From the NCBI GenBank assembly GCA_964585685.1, contig CAZPEP010000044.1:26669-90668 (forward strand): a stretch of 64,000 nt of DNA. The letters run 5' to 3'. The notes under the pieces were generated by a model. The model made no database searches. It worked only from the letters and a program-made list of their open reading frames with translations, and was not told the DNA's origin. The stretch is from JALHVH01 sp964585685. GTDB lineage: Bacteria; Acidobacteriota; Aminicenantia; Aminicenantales; Saccharicenantaceae. The translations under genes and the position numbers were made by a program. This document shows positions 49,532-57,907 of this stretch, in pieces (position 1 is the stretch's first letter; each line of letters starts with the position of its first letter).

Positions 49532-50449
49532 TCATCCCGGATCCAGAACCGGAGGGGGAGGACATACGATCTCCACGTCTTCGTCTCTTTCCGGATGGGG
49601 AAAACGGATCTTCCAGGAATGCAGGAGATAGCCGCACTCGCCGGGCCGCACGGCGGATTCATCATCGTCGCCGTCGGCACGGGGAATTCCTCCCGGTCGA
49701 TAGAGCGGGTCACCCACAAGGGGGAAGCCCGCATAGCTGAGGTGGATCCGGATCTGATGGGGACGTCCCGTTGGAATCGTCACTTCCAGGAGGGTCGCGT
49801 TCTCTTCGGGGAGCCGGCGGACCACCCGGACATGGCTCATCGACGGCCGGCCGTCGGGGCAATACGCGTGGACGGTCGCCGGACGCCGATACGGGACGGG
49901 GCCGATGGGCACGTCAATCGTGAAAGCGTCCGGCATCGCAGTCCCGGAGGCCAAGGCTAGATACACCTTTCGAATCCGCCGTTCATACATGGCGGCCGCT
50001 AACGATCGGGCGGTCCGGGCGTTGCGGGTGAAGAGGATCGCCCCGGAGGTGCCGCGCCCGAGCCGATGAAGCGGCGAACACCCGGCACCATAGCGTTGCC
50101 GCACCAAGTAAAGCAGGGTGTTTTCCAAAAACATGCCGCCGGGAAGAACGGGCAGTCCGGAAGGCTTCGCCAAAGCCAGAACGTCCCGGTCTTCGAATAG
50201 GGTCTCAAAATCCCTCGGAGCTTCGGGCTCTTCCCAGGGAGGACGATGGTAGATCAGGCGGTCGCCCCGGGTCAGAGTTTCGTCCGGCAATGCCGGCCGT
50301 CCGTTCAGTAAAATCTGCCCCGCCTCGATCCGATGCCGCCACGTGCCCTCGGTCGAGTGGGTGTAGCGGAGGGAATAGAAGGCCGCGACCGAGACGCCTT
50401 CGTCCCGCTGGAGAATGCGATCGGGATAGGGATATCCGCTATTTTTCAT
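49532..50449 (-). CDS. RluA-like pseudouridine synthase family protein with HRLG motif
   Basis: 305 residues. An S4-like N-terminal segment (about 33-68, HRIEAGQILLNGRPA) is followed by the RluA fold (about 85-270). The catalytic motif HRLDxxTSG reads HRLGRGTSG, so Gly131 replaces the normally essential Asp (codon GGG). The rest of the active-site region, including the RPHQIRIHL block near the end, is intact. A subfamily with HRLG exists, notably in plants, as far as I recall; whether it modifies RNA is uncertain. 50 bases downstream of efpL on the same strand. Confidence 0.8.
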   Translation of the reverse strand: MKNSGYPYPDRILQRDEGVSVAAFYSLRYTHSTEGTWRHRIEAGQILLNGRPALPDETLTRGDRLIYHRPPWEEPEAPRDFETLFEDRDVLALAKPSGLPVLPGGMFLENTLLYLVRQRYGAGCSPLHRLGRGTSGAILFTRNARTARSLAAAMYERRIRKVYLALASGTAMPDAFTIDVPIGPVPYRRPATVHAYCPDGRPSMSHVRVVRRLPEENATLLEVTIPTGRPHQIRIHLSYAGFPLVGDPLYRPGGIPRADGDDDESAVRPGECGYLLHSWKIRFPHPERDEDVEIVCPPPPVLDPG

Positions 50450-50499
50450 AAGGTCGGATCTCGATGGCCGTCAAGACAAGCAGAGGTACGAATGCCGGC

Positions 50500-51066
50500 T
50501 CAGGCCTTGGATGCATATTCGCCCGTGCGGGTGTTTACGCGGATGCGGTCTCCGGTCGATATGTGCTCAGGGACCGGTACGACCAGCCCTGTGGACAGGG
50601 TGGCCGGTTTCATTCGCGCCGTGACCGATCCTCCCTTCACCGACGGAGGGGTCTCCACGATCGCAAGGGTGATGAATGCCGGAAGCTCAAGGCCGAGGAC
50701 GCGGCCTTCCGACGAGAGCGACAACAGCCCCTCGATCCCCTCGGCGAGATAGGGCCACTCCTCCTCGATCTCGTCTTTTGCCATCGTGAACTGGCTGAAA
50801 TCCTGCAGGTCCATGAAGGTGATGCTCGACACGTCGCCGTACAGGTATTGCACCGGCCGCCGCTCGAAATCGGCCTCGGGCAGGATATCGTCGCCGTGCA
50901 GGGCCTGGTCGATCTTGCGCTTCGATTTCAGGTTGCGGAAACGGATCTTATACAGCGTCACCGCTCCGCGGGCCGAGGGGGATTGGACTTTGATCGTCTC
51001 GACGATGTGCGCTTCGTCGTCGATCTTAACGACGTCGCCTTTTTTCAGGTCGGATGTTCTGAACAT
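50500..51066 (-). CDS. efpL: Elongation factor P-like protein EfpL (YeiP)
   Basis: 188 residues, three beta-barrel domains. The loop that carries the modified Lys34 in EF-P reads QSPSARGAVTLYKIRF with Arg33 at the tip. This matches E. coli YeiP/EfpL (SPTARGAATLYK) and not canonical EF-P (PGKG). The C-terminal KPATLSTGLVVPVPEHIS is family-typical. It binds stalled ribosomes between P and E sites and relieves proline-type pauses. AGGAG precedes ATG 51066. No epmA/epmB-type modification gene is nearby, as expected for an unmodified arginine loop. Confidence 0.88.
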   Translation of the reverse strand: MFRTSDLKKGDVVKIDDEAHIVETIKVQSPSARGAVTLYKIRFRNLKSKRKIDQALHGDDILPEADFERRPVQYLYGDVSSITFMDLQDFSQFTMAKDEIEEEWPYLAEGIEGLLSLSSEGRVLGLELPAFITLAIVETPPSVKGGSVTARMKPATLSTGLVVPVPEHISTGDRIRVNTRTGEYASKA

Positions 51067-51086
51067 GGGAAGGCTTTGATCTCCTC

Positions 51087-51728
51087 TTAAATCTTGCTGA
51101 GCTCGGATTCCTCGCCGATGACGACGAGGATGTCGCTGTCCTTGATGACGAAATCGGCGCGGGGGATGACGACGACGTGGTCCGGAATGATCTCCTTGAC
51201 GGCGATGATCTGAACCCCCAGGCGGTTGGTCAGGTCGAGCTCTTTGAGTGTTTTCCCGATGAACCGGGCCGGCGGGGCGATCTCCTGGATGGTGATCCCG
51301 TTGCTGAGGGGCAGGTATTCGAGGATATTGGGCGAGCTCAGCCGGAGGGCCGTCCGGACGGCCATGTCCTTCTCTGGGTAAACGACCTCGGTGGCACCGA
51401 CGGCCTCGAGGACCTTGGCGTGGTCCTCGGAAAGGGCCTTGGTCAGGATCCGTTTGACGCCAAGCTCGCGGAGGTAGAGGGTCGTGAGGACCGAGGCCTC
51501 CATCGCGTGGCCCAAGCTCACAACGACCACGTCCATGTCCTTAAGACCGAGGGCCTCGAGGTTCTCCTTGATGCCCGAATCCGTCATCACGGCGTTGGTC
51601 GCAAAGTCCTTGGCTGCGGCGACCCTCTCCCGGTCCTTGTCGATGACCAGGACCTCGTGGCCCTTCCCGAACAGGGTCTTGGCCATGTTCGAACCGAAAC
51701 TCCCGTACCCGATGACGGCAAACTTCAT
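51087..51728 (-). CDS. ktrA: Potassium uptake regulatory subunit KtrA/TrkA family
   Basis: 213 residues. RCK-N Rossmann domain with GYGSFGSNMA (about 7-16) and the adenosine-binding acid in VLVIDKD, then an RCK-C domain (about 135-213, PLSNGITIQEI). The single RCK module makes it KtrA-like, forming an octameric nucleotide-gated ring under the KtrB channel. AAGGAG upstream of ATG 51728; it lies 24 bases after ktrB. Confidence 0.9.
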   Translation of the reverse strand: MKFAVIGYGSFGSNMAKTLFGKGHEVLVIDKDRERVAAAKDFATNAVMTDSGIKENLEALGLKDMDVVVVSLGHAMEASVLTTLYLRELGVKRILTKALSEDHAKVLEAVGATEVVYPEKDMAVRTALRLSSPNILEYLPLSNGITIQEIAPPARFIGKTLKELDLTNRLGVQIIAVKEIIPDHVVVIPRADFVIKDSDILVVIGEESELSKI

Positions 51729-51752
51729 GTCTGAGGACTCCTTTTCATGGGT

Positions 51753-53135
51753 CTATCCGATCATCACGTTCTCTTCCGCGTATTCGAACCTCCCGGCGGC
51801 CCGGTACCGGCTGAAGGCGTAGAGAAGGGTCACCGGGCCGACCCGGCCGATGTACATGGTCAGGATGAGGGCAGCCTTGTTGACGGAGGTAAGGCCGGGG
51901 GTGATGCCCAAGGACAGCCCGACCGTTCCGAATGCCGAGACGACCTCGAAGAGGACCTCTTTAAGACCGAGCCCGGGCTGATCCAACAGCATGACGAACG
52001 TGATCGCGAAGATAAGACTCATGGCCAGGGAGATCACGGTATAGGCCTTCGTCACGTCGTCCGCGGGAATCGTCCGGCGGAAGAGGGACGTGGAGTCGCG
52101 GGCTCTGATCTTGGACCGGAGGAAAGCGAGGATGACCCCCACGGTACTGGTCTTGACGCCGCCGCCCGTCGAGCCGGGAGAAGCGCCGACGAACATCAGA
52201 AAAATCAACAGGTAAGCGGAGGCCGACGTATACGCCGCGAGGTCCACTGTATTGAACCCTGCCGTCCGGGCCGTCACGACCTGGAACGCCGCGCTCAGGA
52301 CCTTCTCCTCCGGGGCATAGCCCTTCATCGAGCCGGAATGCTCGAGCCAGAGCAGGAGGCCGGCGGATACGAAGACAAGGGCCGCCGTCATGACGAAGAC
52401 GAGCTTCGAGTGGAGCGAAAAACGGAAGTGCCGACGGCGGACCGCGGCCAACGCCCCCCCCACGATCTCCTGGAGCACGAAGAAACCGAGCCCCCCGAAG
52501 ACGATGAGGAGCATGATGGTCACGTTCACGATCCAGTCCCCGCGATAACCCATCAGATTGTCGCTGAACAGCGAGAAGCCGGCGTTGCAGAAGGCTGAGA
52601 TCCCATGGAACGCGGCCAGGGCCAGGGCCCGCGGCGGCGGGAAATCCCGTCGGAACCGGAGGAAGAGGGAAAGCGTCCCGGCCGCCTCCAGGGCCGCCGT
52701 AAAGAGGAAAACGCTCGTTATCAGCGACTTGAAATCGCCGCCCGCCGACGGGCGGAAGCTCGTCTGGACGGCGAGCCTGTCCTTGAGAGAGACCCTGCCG
52801 GACGCCACGAGGAGGATGAGCGAGGAGAACGTCATGATCCCCAGCCCGCCGAGCTGGATGAGCGCGAGGATGACGGTCTGGCCGAAACCGCTGAAGGCCG
52901 TGGCCGTGTCCACGGAGACGAGCCCCGTGACGCAAACCGCCGAGGTCGCCGTGAACAGGGCATCGATGAAAGCGACCCGCCCACCCCGGGCGCTCGCCGG
53001 GAGCCAGAGCAGAATCCCTCCGACCAGGATGGCCAGGACGAAGCTCAGGGCCAAAACCCGAGCCGGTTGGAAGAAACGATGTTGGCGCGTTCCTTTAACG
53101 TATAACGGCAGGCCGGAGCTTGTCAATCGCCTCAA
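51753..53135 (-). CDS. ktrB: Potassium transporter membrane subunit KtrB/TrkH family
   Basis: About 460 residues, with four M1-P-M2 units. The four selectivity-filter glycines are visible in SAVCVTGLVSVD, ISAFCNAGFSLF, TARTAGFNTVD and AFGTVGLSLG. It conducts K+ (often with Na+) under KtrA control. The start is uncertain: the only open start upstream is TTG 53135, but a TTGACA/TATACG pair lies just inside that reading, and no ATG or GTG follows until well into the first helix. The true N-terminus may begin somewhat downstream. Confidence 0.88.
   Translation of the reverse strand: MRRLTSSGLPLYVKGTRQHRFFQPARVLALSFVLAILVGGILLWLPASARGGRVAFIDALFTATSAVCVTGLVSVDTATAFSGFGQTVILALIQLGGLGIMTFSSLILLVASGRVSLKDRLAVQTSFRPSAGGDFKSLITSVFLFTAALEAAGTLSLFLRFRRDFPPPRALALAAFHGISAFCNAGFSLFSDNLMGYRGDWIVNVTIMLLIVFGGLGFFVLQEIVGGALAAVRRRHFRFSLHSKLVFVMTAALVFVSAGLLLWLEHSGSMKGYAPEEKVLSAAFQVVTARTAGFNTVDLAAYTSASAYLLIFLMFVGASPGSTGGGVKTSTVGVILAFLRSKIRARDSTSLFRRTIPADDVTKAYTVISLAMSLIFAITFVMLLDQPGLGLKEVLFEVVSAFGTVGLSLGITPGLTSVNKAALILTMYIGRVGPVTLLYAFSRYRAAGRFEYAEENVMIG
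53099..53126 (-). promoter_or_regulatory. Candidate ktrB promoter
   Basis: Minus-strand TTGACA (plus 53121-53126) and TATACG (plus 53099-53104), 16-base spacer. If used, it excludes TTG 53135 as the ktrB start. It is back-to-back with the tolQ promoter. Confidence 0.4.
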
Positions 53136-53136
53136 A

Positions 53137-53165
53137 TTGACAGATCCGGGACCGTGTGCTACTTT
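53137..53165 (+). promoter_or_regulatory. Promoter of tolQ-tolR-tolA-tolB
   Basis: TTGACA at 53137-53142 and TACTTT at 53160-53165, spacer 17. Start about 53172, only about 8 bases before ATG 53180 and without a ribosome site. Confidence 0.6.
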
Positions 53166-53179
53166 TGAGACGGTGCATT

Positions 53180-53842
53180 ATGAATATTATTAAACTCATC
53201 ACTGACGCCTCGATCGTCGTCCAGCTGATCCTCCTCATCCTCCTATTCTTCTCCGTGTTCTCTTGGGCCATCATCATCTTCAAGCGGCGGATGCTCCGCC
53301 AGGCCGCGGCCCAGTCGCAGAGGTTCCTGAACGCCTTCCGCAGGAGCAAGAACCTCTCCGAGGTCGGCGAGGCCGCCCGGAAGTACAAGCTCAGCCCGCA
53401 CGCGGCCCTCTTTCAAGCCGGGTTCAAGGAGCTCGCCTATTTCACGAAATCGAACCCCAACCCCGCCCTTTCCCCCGAGAGGATCGAGACCCTCAACCGG
53501 GCCCTCCAGAAGGCCGCCAACCAGGAGATCGCCCGGATGGAGCGGCTGATGAGCTTTCTGGCCACGACCGGCAGCGTGACGCCGTTCATCGGCCTTTTCG
53601 GGACGGTCTGGGGGATCATGGACGCCTTCTTCCGCATCGGCGTCGTCCGCTCGGCCAGTCTTGTGACCGTCGCCCCGGGCATCGCCGAAGCCCTCATCGC
53701 CACGGCCGTCGGCCTCTTCGCCGCCATCCCCGCGGTCATCGCCTATAACTTCTTCCTCGGCCGGATCAAGGACGTCATCACGGACATGGACGACTTCAGC
53801 TTCGAGTTCATCGCCATCGTCGAGAGGCTCTATGGGAATTAG
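53180..53842 (+). CDS. tolQ: TolQ/ExbB-type proton channel
   Basis: 220 residues from ATG 53180. The longer reading from GTG 53156 is rejected because it includes the -10 box. Three membrane helices: about 15-32, 128-155 and 165-190, with the MotA/TolQ/ExbB signature TTGSVTPFIGLFGTVWGIM and GIAEALIATAVGLFAAIPAV. It energises the Tol-Pal complex with TolR, using the proton gradient to pull the outer membrane in during division. Confidence 0.93.
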   Translation: MNIIKLITDASIVVQLILLILLFFSVFSWAIIIFKRRMLRQAAAQSQRFLNAFRRSKNLSEVGEAARKYKLSPHAALFQAGFKELAYFTKSNPNPALSPERIETLNRALQKAANQEIARMERLMSFLATTGSVTPFIGLFGTVWGIMDAFFRIGVVRSASLVTVAPGIAEALIATAVGLFAAIPAVIAYNFFLGRIKDVITDMDDFSFEFIAIVERLYGN

Positions 53843-54260
53843 GAAGAGGCGGATCGGGACATCCCTGTCCGAGATCAACGTCACACCGTTCATCGACGTC
53901 ATGCTCGTCCTCCTCATCATCTTCATGGTCACCGCTCCGATGATGCAGTCGGGGATCGGCGTCGCCCTGCCCCGGGCCGAAACGGATTCGGTCCCGGCCG
54001 AGGAGGGGCTGACCCTGACCGTCACACCGGACAAGTACATCCACATTGACGGCTCGGTCATCAACATCAACCTCCTCGAGCGCCGGCTCCAGGGGTTCTT
54101 CGCCGGCAAGGCCAAGAAGATCGTCTATATCAAGGCCGACGAAGGTCTCCCCTACGGCGTCATCGTCAGCATCATGGACATCGCCAAGAAGGCCGGCGTC
54201 GAGACGATCGGGCTCGTCACGGAGCCCGTCGAACCGGCCCTCGGCAAGAAGAAGGAATGA
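53832..54260 (+). CDS. tolR: TolR/ExbD-type protein
   Basis: 142 residues: cytoplasmic start SEINVTPFIDVMLVLLIIFMV containing the conserved proton-carrying Asp, one membrane helix (about 20-40), and a periplasmic domain. It overlaps tolQ by 11 bases and the next gene by 4. Partner of TolQ. Confidence 0.92.
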   Translation: MGIRKRRIGTSLSEINVTPFIDVMLVLLIIFMVTAPMMQSGIGVALPRAETDSVPAEEGLTLTVTPDKYIHIDGSVININLLERRLQGFFAGKAKKIVYIKADEGLPYGVIVSIMDIAKKAGVETIGLVTEPVEPALGKKKE

Positions 54261-55045
54261 TCAGGTCCCCGGCGAACGAACGTACGTTCAAGCGGGCGAT
54301 GGCCTATTCGGCCGTCTTCCACGCCGTCCTGTTCACCCTGATCGCCCTGTCCCCTTCGATGCCCAAGCCCGGGAAGAAAGGGCTGGTCCACTACGTCAGC
54401 TTCGGCGGATTCCCCGGCAGGAGTGGTGGCTCCGGAAGCCCCGGCGGGCCGAAGGCCGCCGCCGTCCAGGCGCCGGCGAAAAAGGAGACGCTCCGGGACC
54501 TGACCGTCGCCTCGAAGGTCAAGCCCCAGGCCAAGCCGTCCATGACCTACCCCGTCGACAAGCCGAAGAAGGACGGGGCGGCCAAGGACCCGAAGAAGGC
54601 TGCGATCACCAAACCCCGGACGGACACCGGCACCCCAACGGACACGGCCGCCCAGGCCGGTTCCCGGGACGGAGCCGGCCTCCGGATCGGCCTCGGCGAC
54701 GGCACCGGGAGCGGCGGCTTCGGGTCCGGCTACGGGGACCAAATAGGCCTCTCCGATTTTCCGTACCAGTATTATCTCCAGATTATCTCGGACCGGGTCT
54801 CCTCGAGCTGGTTCACAGCGCTCGTCGACCCGGGGGTCGCCGGGACCTTTTACACCACAGTCTATTTCAAGATCCTGAGGAACGGCCAGATCGCGGACCT
54901 GACGGTCAAGGAATCGAGCGGGATCGCCTCGCTGGACATGTCCGCCCAGCGGGCCATCCAGATCTCCGCCCCTTTCCCGCCCCTTCCGAGCGATTACGAT
55001 GGGGCCTACCTCGGCATCCATCTCATCTTCGAGCATTCCAAATGA
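54257..55045 (+). CDS. tolA: TolA/TonB-like energy-transducing protein
   Basis: 262 residues. N-terminal membrane anchor (about 15-33, YSAVFHAVLFTLIALSPSM), a Gly-rich then Lys/Ala/Pro-rich periplasmic linker (about 45-150) and a C-terminal TonB/TolA-type domain (about 165-262: TVYFKILRNGQIADLTVKES). The linker is much shorter than in E. coli TolA. Position between tolR and tolB supports a TolA role bridging to Pal/TolB. ATGA overlaps on both sides. Confidence 0.85.
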   Translation: MIRSPANERTFKRAMAYSAVFHAVLFTLIALSPSMPKPGKKGLVHYVSFGGFPGRSGGSGSPGGPKAAAVQAPAKKETLRDLTVASKVKPQAKPSMTYPVDKPKKDGAAKDPKKAAITKPRTDTGTPTDTAAQAGSRDGAGLRIGLGDGTGSGGFGSGYGDQIGLSDFPYQYYLQIISDRVSSSWFTALVDPGVAGTFYTTVYFKILRNGQIADLTVKESSGIASLDMSAQRAIQISAPFPPLPSDYDGAYLGIHLIFEHSK

Positions 55046-56355
55046 ATCATCGCCTCAGCCGCCCTGTGGTCACACTCACGGCCCTAGCCGTGAGTATGGC
55101 CGTCCTCGTCGCCGTCCATCCCGCCGCCGCCCAGCAGGAGGTCGTCCTGACCATCCGCGAGGGCACGCCCATGATCCCGCTGGCCCTGCCGGATTTCCTC
55201 GTCCGCTCGGGCTCACCCGAGGCCAAGGCGGCGGCGGAGGAGATCCGCAAGGTTCTGGAGGAAGACTTGCGCTACAGCCGTGTCTTCCAACTCCTCCCCC
55301 GGACCCACTACGGGTACATCCGGCCGCTCAGCCCGGACAAGGTCTTCTTCAAGGACTGGGACTCCATCCAGGCCAAACTCCTGCTGGCCGGCGAGATCGC
55401 CGAGGAGGGCAAGGCGATCGTCTTCGAGGGAAAGCTCTACGACGTCAAGAGCGAGCGCTTTATCCTCGGCAAGCGCTACCAGCCCGACCGGAACGCCTTG
55501 CGGCTGGCCGCCCACCGGATGGCCGACGAGATCATGAAGCTCTACGGCGAGAAACCCGTCTTCACCTCGAAGATCGCGTTCGTTTCCAACCGGGACGGGA
55601 ACGACGAGATCTATATGATGGACTACGACGGCGCCGGCCAGACCCGGATCACGTTCAATCGGATCAAGGATTACATGCCGGCCTGGGCCCCCGACCAGCG
55701 GAGGATCGTCTACACGACCTACAAGCGGAGCAATCCCGACCTGGTTATTCTGTCCCTCTATGAAGGGAAGAGCGCGGCGGTCTCCGGGCGCGGGACGAAC
55801 TTCTCCGGCGCCTTCTCCCCGGACGGGAAGAAGCTCGCCTTCTGCTCGACCATGGACGGGAACGCCGAGATCTACACGGCCGAAGCCGACGGGACGAAGG
55901 TCCGGCGGCTGACCATCAATTCGGCCATCGACACGGCGCCCTCCTGGTCACCGACGGGCCGGGAGATCGCCTTCACCTCCGACCGCCTGGGCACCGGGAA
56001 CCCCCAGATCTATATCATGGACGCCGAGGGCTCCAACGTCCGCAAGGTCAGCTTCGGGGGGAACTACCACGACGCCCCCGCCTGGTCGCCCGACGGCGAG
56101 CGGATCGCCTTCGTCTCCCGGGTCGACAACGTCTTCGACATCTACGTCCTAAACCTTCGGACCCAGCAGATCGTCAAGCTCACCGAGAGCAACGCCCGAA
56201 ACGAGAACCCAACCTGGAGTCCCGACGGCCGCCACCTGGTCTTCGCCTCGAACCTCAAGGGCTCGATCCAGATCTACGCCGTCGACTATGACGGGGCCAA
56301 CCTCCGTTGCCTGACCTCGAGCGGCGAGAATAAGCTCGCCAACTGGACGAACTGA
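55042..56355 (+). CDS. tolB: Tol-Pal system beta-propeller protein TolB
   Basis: 437 residues with a signal peptide (about 1-30). An N-terminal alpha/beta domain (about 35-165) is followed by a WD40-like propeller with repeated PAWAPDQRRIVYTTY, PSWSPTGREIAFTSDR, PAWSPDGERIAFVSR and PTWSPDGRHLVFASN units. It binds Pal in the periplasm. ATG 55042 overlaps the tolA stop. Longer readings extend into tolR/tolA and are rejected. Confidence 0.93.
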   Translation: MNHRLSRPVVTLTALAVSMAVLVAVHPAAAQQEVVLTIREGTPMIPLALPDFLVRSGSPEAKAAAEEIRKVLEEDLRYSRVFQLLPRTHYGYIRPLSPDKVFFKDWDSIQAKLLLAGEIAEEGKAIVFEGKLYDVKSERFILGKRYQPDRNALRLAAHRMADEIMKLYGEKPVFTSKIAFVSNRDGNDEIYMMDYDGAGQTRITFNRIKDYMPAWAPDQRRIVYTTYKRSNPDLVILSLYEGKSAAVSGRGTNFSGAFSPDGKKLAFCSTMDGNAEIYTAEADGTKVRRLTINSAIDTAPSWSPTGREIAFTSDRLGTGNPQIYIMDAEGSNVRKVSFGGNYHDAPAWSPDGERIAFVSRVDNVFDIYVLNLRTQQIVKLTESNARNENPTWSPDGRHLVFASNLKGSIQIYAVDYDGANLRCLTSSGENKLANWTN

Positions 56356-56439
56356 CCCCGCCGGAGGGGACCCCAGCCCTGCGGCGGTGCCAGGGGCGGG
56401 GTTCGGGCCCCCAAAGACGCCCATTTCTGCCGAATTCTA

Positions 56440-56468
56440 TTGACAGAATTTGACTCAGACTGTATATA
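56440..56468 (+). promoter_or_regulatory. Promoter of pal-cpoB-ssb
   Basis: TTGACA at 56440-56445 and TATATA at 56463-56468, 17-base spacer, in a short AT-rich segment. The leader of about 26 bases carries AGGAGG (56490-56495) before ATG 56501. It lets pal and downstream genes be expressed separately from tolQRAB. Confidence 0.65.
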
Positions 56469-56500
56469 AATCTAGCATTGCAGATTTTTAGGAGGCCCTT

Positions 56501-57049
56501 ATGAAAAAGACACTCGTTTACGCGCTCGCCTTCGTCCTTGTCTTCACCTTCTTCGCCGGCTGCAAGAAGAAGGTCAAGGAGGTCCCCCCGCCGCCGCCCC
56601 AGGTCAAAGAACAGCCCCGAGTCGAGAAGGTCGAAGAGCCCGTCGTCCAGGAGCCCGTCCTCAGCGAGGAGGAGATCTTCATGTCCAAGTCGCTCGAGCA
56701 GATCAACAAGGAACAACCCCTGGCGATGATTCCCTTCGACTACGACAAGTACTTCGTCCGCGAGGACGCCAAGCCGGCCCTCGACAGGAACGCCACCTGG
56801 CTGAACAAGTTCCGGACCGTCAAGGTTCTGGTTGAAGGCCATTGCGACGAGCGCGGGACCGAGGACTATAACCTGGCCTTGGGAGAGAAGCGGGCCAAGA
56901 GCGCCTTCGATTACCTTGTCTCCCTGGGGATCTCCGCCGACCGGATGAAGATCCTCTCTTACGGAAAGAGCCAGGCCCTCGCGAGCGGCCACGACGAAGC
57001 GTCCTGGCAGAAGAACAGGCGCGCCCAGTTCACCATCATCGAAAAATAG
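56501..57049 (+). CDS. pal: Peptidoglycan-associated lipoprotein Pal
   Basis: 182 residues. Lipobox FFAGC with Cys21, a Lys/Pro-rich linker (about 22-60) and an OmpA-like peptidoglycan-binding domain (about 70-180: EGHCDERGTEDYNLALGEKRA). It anchors the outer membrane to the wall and is relocated by TolB/TolA. Directly followed by cpoB. Confidence 0.94.
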   Translation: MKKTLVYALAFVLVFTFFAGCKKKVKEVPPPPPQVKEQPRVEKVEEPVVQEPVLSEEEIFMSKSLEQINKEQPLAMIPFDYDKYFVREDAKPALDRNATWLNKFRTVKVLVEGHCDERGTEDYNLALGEKRAKSAFDYLVSLGISADRMKILSYGKSQALASGHDEASWQKNRRAQFTIIEK

Positions 57050-57052
57050 CCC

Positions 57053-57907
57053 GTGAAAAAAGGAGCACTCGGGGCATGCCTTCTCCTCCTCCTGCCCCTC
57101 TGGTCCGCCGGCGCCGACAAGACCAAGAAGGCGTACGAACTCATCTACGACGACGTCCAGGTCCTCAAGAAGCAGGTCCAGGACATCGCCGACCGGATCC
57201 AGAAGAACGCAGAGGACATCCGACTCGTCCGGGAGAAACTTGACGGGCTTGGAGAAACCCTCCGGCGATCGCAGGCGGACCAGACCGGCCTGAAGGAAGA
57301 CCTGAAGGCCATCCCCCAGCAGTATCAGGCCCTGGCTGGGAGGATCGAGCAGCTGAGCCTCGATCTGGCCAGAATCTCCGACGCGCTCGTCGGCCTGAGG
57401 GGAGGCATGCCTCCGGCCCCGGCCGCCGAGGCCAAGCCGGCCGACACAAAAGCGCCCGGCGACGCTCCCCCCGCGGCCAAACCCGCGGACCAGGCAGGGA
57501 CGCCTCCGCCGCCTCTGCCCTCCAACGTCTCTCCCCAGGACGTCTACAACATGGCATATAACGATTACCTCAAGGGAAACTTCGACCTGGCTGTCGAAGG
57601 GTTCAAGATGTACAAGGAGCAGTTCTCCGCCAGCCCGCTCGCCGACAACGCCCTTTACTGGATCGGGGAATGCGCCTACAGCCAGCGGAAGTTCGAGGAC
57701 GCCGTCAACATCTTCAACGAGCTCATCCTCGCCTATCCGCAGGGGGACAAGGTCGCACCTGCCTATCTCAAGAAGGGCATGAGCTTCGCGGAGATGGGCC
57801 GGACCGAGGAGGCCCTCGCGGCCTTCAAGCTCCTCATCGCCAAATTCCCGGTCGAGGAAGAGACCCGCATCGCCCAACAGAAGATCAAGGAATTGGGGGA
57901 AAAATGA
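57053..57907 (+). CDS. cpoB: Tol-Pal accessory protein YbgF/CpoB
   Basis: 284 residues from GTG 57053, three bases after pal. Signal peptide (about 1-21), a trimerising coiled coil (about 30-115), a Pro/Ala-rich linker (about 118-155) and TPR repeats (about 160-284: YNDYLKGNFDLAVEGFKMY, PLADNALYWIGECAYSQRKF). CpoB coordinates Tol with peptidoglycan synthesis at the septum. Its stop overlaps the ssb start (ATGA). Confidence 0.9.
   Translation: MKKGALGACLLLLLPLWSAGADKTKKAYELIYDDVQVLKKQVQDIADRIQKNAEDIRLVREKLDGLGETLRRSQADQTGLKEDLKAIPQQYQALAGRIEQLSLDLARISDALVGLRGGMPPAPAAEAKPADTKAPGDAPPAAKPADQAGTPPPPLPSNVSPQDVYNMAYNDYLKGNFDLAVEGFKMYKEQFSASPLADNALYWIGECAYSQRKFEDAVNIFNELILAYPQGDKVAPAYLKKGMSFAEMGRTEEALAAFKLLIAKFPVEEETRIAQQKIKELGEK

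Noticed and set aside
53156..53180. GTG at 53156 as the tolQ start
   Set aside because: The codons that follow include the -10 box of the tolQ promoter; ATG 53180 gives the normal TolQ N-terminus.
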